A stretch of DNA of 25,535 nt from the NCBI GenBank assembly GCA_964483375.1, contig CAZABJ010000041.1, positions 1-25,535 of the forward strand, written 5' to 3'. Under the pieces are notes generated by a model. That model did not search any database and had not been told where the DNA came from. It saw nothing but the letters and a program-made list of their open reading frames with translations. Numbering within the stretch: position 1 is the first letter of the stretch; each line of letters starts with the position of its first letter. This document shows positions 23,248-25,535 of this stretch, one piece after another. Source of the stretch: JAUIEH01 sp964483375. GTDB taxonomy: Bacteria > Pseudomonadota > Alphaproteobacteria > Caulobacterales > Maricaulaceae. The translations under genes and the position numbers were made by a program.

Positions 23248-25535
23248 ATGATGAAAGCCCTTCGCCGTTGGTTCGGCATCTTCTCGCTCGCCACCGCAGC
23301 GACGATCGGCGTAGCGGCGATCGCCGCGCCGGCCGCCGCCCAAAGCGGTCAGCAGCGCATCCAAGCCGTGCTGGTTGAGGGCAATCAGCGCATCGAATCC
23401 TCGACCATCCAGTCCTACTTGTTAGTGGGACCGGGCGATCTGTTCGATTCCGGCTCGATCAACACCTCGCTCCGCGTGCTCTTCCAGACCGGCTTGTTCG
23501 CGGACGTTGAGTTCGAGCGACGGGGGCCGATCCTGGTCGTTCGCGTGCTTGAGAACCCGATCATCAATCGCGTGATCTTCGAGGGCAATCGCGCGCTGGA
23601 CACCGATCAGCTGCAAGACGAGATTCAGGCCCAGCCGCGCGCGATTTTCACGCGCGCGCGCGTCCAAAGCGACGTCCAACGGCTTATCGAACTCTATCGC
23701 CAGTCCGGCCGCTTCGCCGCCAACATCATCCCGCAAGTGGTCGAGCAGCCGCAAAATCGCGTCGACCTGATCTTCGAGATCACCGAAGGGCCGACCACCG
23801 GCGTGCGCCGTATCAACTTTATCGGCAATGAAGACTTCTCCGATCGACGGCTGCGCCGCGAGGTTCTCACGACGGAGTCGCGCTTCTGGAAAATCTTCAC
23901 CTCGAACGACAACTACGATCCCAATCGTCTGGAATACGACCGCGAATTGCTTCGCCAGTTCTACACGGACCGAGGCTATGCGGATTTCAGCGTGGTGTCG
24001 GCCGTCGCCGAGCTCACCCCGGATCAAGAAGATTTCTTCATCACCTTCGTGATTGAGGAAGGCGAGCAGTATCAGTTCGGCGAGATCACCGTCTCGACCA
24101 CCTTGGACATCTTGAACGAAGACGCGCTTCGTGCGCTGGTGCCGATCCGCGACGGGTCTGACTACCAAGCCAGCCGCATTGAAGACGCGGTGGACGCGCT
24201 CACCTTTGCGGCGGGCTCGGCGGGCTACGCCTTTGTCGAAGTTCGGCCGCGCGTGGACCGGAACCGCGACAGCCGCACCATCGATATTGATTTTGAGATC
24301 CGCGAAGGCCCCCGCGTCTACATCGAGCGGATCGACGTGGTGGGCAATACGCGCACCGTGGACAGCGTCATCAGACGCGAAGTCCTCCTGGTCGAGGGCG
24401 ATGCGTTCAACCGCGTGCTTTTGAACCGGTCCCGGAACCGCGTCCGCGCTTTGGGCTTTTTCGGCGAGGTGGAGATCACCGAAGTGCCGGGCTCAGCGGA
24501 TGACCGCGCCATTGTCCAGGTTGAGGTTGAAGAGCAGCCCACGGGCGAGCTGTCCTTCGGCGCCGGTTTCTCCTCGGTCGACGCCTTCTTGTTCGATGTC
24601 TCGGTGACGGAACGGAACCTGCGCGGACGGGGACAGTTCTTGCGACTCCGCGTGTCGGCCAGTTCGCGGCGCCAGATCGTCGACATCCGCTTCACCGAAC
24701 CGCGGTTCCTCGATCGCAACATCGCGGCGGGTTTCGACCTGTTCAACACGCGCCAGGACTTCTTAGACGAAGCCTCCTTTGAGACGAACTCTATCGGCGG
24801 CAGCATCCGGTTGGGCTTTCCCGTGACGGAAAACGCCTCTCTTGGGCTGCGCTACACCCTTCGGAGCGATGACATCGACGTTCGCGCCTCGGCCTCCTCG
24901 TCGATCCAGGCGCAGGCCGGGGAACGGTTGACCTCGGTCGCAGGCTACACCTTGCGCTGGGACCGTCGTAACGATCCGATCCGCCCCACACGCGGGTTCG
25001 ACGCATCCCTGAGCCAGGATTTGGCCGGCATTGGCGGAGAGGTGCGCTTCCTGCGCTCCGAGCTCGACAACACCATCTACCGAGGCCTGTTCCCGGGGGT
25101 GACGGCGAGCTTGGCGACGTCGCTCGGCTATGTGGGCGAGTGGGGCGGCGATGAAGTCCGCATCACCGACCGTTTCTTCCGCGGCGGCGCGACGTTCCGC
25201 GGCTTTGAGACCGCGGGCATGGGACCGCGCGAGGTGCAGGTGGACAGCACGACGGGCGAAATCACGGCGTCGCTCGATGCCCTCGGCGGACAATTCTACG
25301 CCATTGGCACTGCAGAGGTGACCTTCCCCTTAGGCCTGCCCGAGCAGTATGGAGTGCGCGGTGCGCTGTTCACCGATTTCGGCACGCTGGGGGTGCTGGA
25401 CGACAGCGTGACCACGTCGGTCGCCGATCGCGAGATCCGCGACGACCTGTCATTGCGGGCTTCGGCCGGGGTGAGCCTCTTTTGGCGTTCGCCTTTTGGT
25501 CCGATCCGCTTTGACTTCTCGGAAGTGTTGGCGCA
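23248..25535 (+). CDS. bamA: Outer membrane protein assembly factor BamA (3' end outside window)
   Basis: BamA is the central subunit that folds beta-barrel proteins into the outer membrane. The frame is open from the ATG at 23248 to the window end, 762 codons, and probably lacks only the last 20-30 residues. Residues 1-31 are a signal peptide (basic MMKALRRW, hydrophobic core, likely cleavage after AAA before QSGQ). Five POTRA-type repeats follow, seen as VLVEGNQRIES, VIFEGNRALDT, INFIGNEDFSD, a weaker fourth, and IDVVGNTRTVD. A Bac_surface_Ag barrel then includes GFSSVDAFLFDVSVTERNLRGRG, the loop FFRGGATFRGFE (FRGF where VRGF is usual), and FGPIRFDFSEVLA near the end. No strong Shine-Dalgarno is visible before the start. 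The cut-off by the window is not a truncation of the gene itself. Confidence 0.95.
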   Translation, partial: MMKALRRWFGIFSLATAATIGVAAIAAPAAAQSGQQRIQAVLVEGNQRIESSTIQSYLLVGPGDLFDSGSINTSLRVLFQTGLFADVEFERRGPILVVRVLENPIINRVIFEGNRALDTDQLQDEIQAQPRAIFTRARVQSDVQRLIELYRQSGRFAANIIPQVVEQPQNRVDLIFEITEGPTTGVRRINFIGNEDFSDRRLRREVLTTESRFWKIFTSNDNYDPNRLEYDRELLRQFYTDRGYADFSVVSAVAELTPDQEDFFITFVIEEGEQYQFGEITVSTTLDILNEDALRALVPIRDGSDYQASRIEDAVDALTFAAGSAGYAFVEVRPRVDRNRDSRTIDIDFEIREGPRVYIERIDVVGNTRTVDSVIRREVLLVEGDAFNRVLLNRSRNRVRALGFFGEVEITEVPGSADDRAIVQVEVEEQPTGELSFGAGFSSVDAFLFDVSVTERNLRGRGQFLRLRVSASSRRQIVDIRFTEPRFLDRNIAAGFDLFNTRQDFLDEASFETNSIGGSIRLGFPVTENASLGLRYTLRSDDIDVRASASSSIQAQAGERLTSVAGYTLRWDRRNDPIRPTRGFDASLSQDLAGIGGEVRFLRSELDNTIYRGLFPGVTASLATSLGYVGEWGGDEVRITDRFFRGGATFRGFETAGMGPREVQVDSTTGEITASLDALGGQFYAIGTAEVTFPLGLPEQYGVRGALFTDFGTLGVLDDSVTTSVADREIRDDLSLRASAGVSLFWRSPFGPIRFDFSEVLA

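Noticed and set aside
1..25535. tRNA or rRNA genes, CRISPR arrays, insertion sequences, phage or toxin-antitoxin genes
   Set aside because: None were recognised by eye; no cloverleaf-like tRNA, spaced direct repeats, transposase motifs or terminal inverted repeats stood out.

Overview
The window reads as a high-GC alphaproteobacterial chromosome segment in which every recognisable gene lies on the + strand. The gene order (nuoM, nuoN, birA, coaX, rnj, mce, a DUF1467 gene, proS, a Lol permease, lolD, dnaE, then rpsB, tsf, pyrH, frr, uppS, cdsA, dxr, rseP, bamA) is the conserved core order of Alphaproteobacteria. Short proline-tRNA ligase, RNase J, the single Lol permease, and the nuo genes leading into birA and coaX all fit that class. 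I think a caulobacter/hyphomonad/parvularculid-like lineage is likely, but that is inference and genus cannot be named from this sequence alone.

Region 1 (1-5918): the 3' part of nuoM, complete nuoN, then birA, coaX and rnj, with overlaps or gaps of a few bases (respiratory complex I, biotin attachment, CoA synthesis, RNA decay). The visible start of nuoM is a roughly 100-residue alanine-rich, four-cysteine segment where ordinary NuoM has only a short loop.

Region 2 (5934-8817): mce (methylmalonyl-CoA epimerase), a ttcA-type tRNA 2-thiocytidine synthetase, a DUF1467 membrane protein, and then a three-gene cassette of a short PadR-family repressor and two small integral membrane proteins of unknown function. 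A perfect 14-bp palindrome lies between the predicted -35 and -10 elements in front of the repressor. This cassette is the most accessory-looking part of the window.

Region 3 (8883-15756): proS, a LolC/E-type permease and lolD, overlapping in an operon, then dnaE (DNA polymerase III alpha) behind its own likely promoter.

Region 4 (15757-25535): a strong-looking promoter and a structured leader precede rpsB and tsf. They are followed by pyrH, frr, uppS, cdsA, dxr, rseP and bamA (truncated by the window end), which together cover translation, UMP synthesis, isoprenoid and phospholipid supply and outer-membrane assembly.

No tRNA, rRNA, CRISPR, insertion sequence or phage gene was seen. The longest stretch without a gene is 189 bases (dnaE to rpsB), and it holds the rpsB promoter and leader. 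I found no clear undescribed multi-gene system. The best candidates for something new are the NuoM insertion and the PadR/two-membrane-protein cassette.
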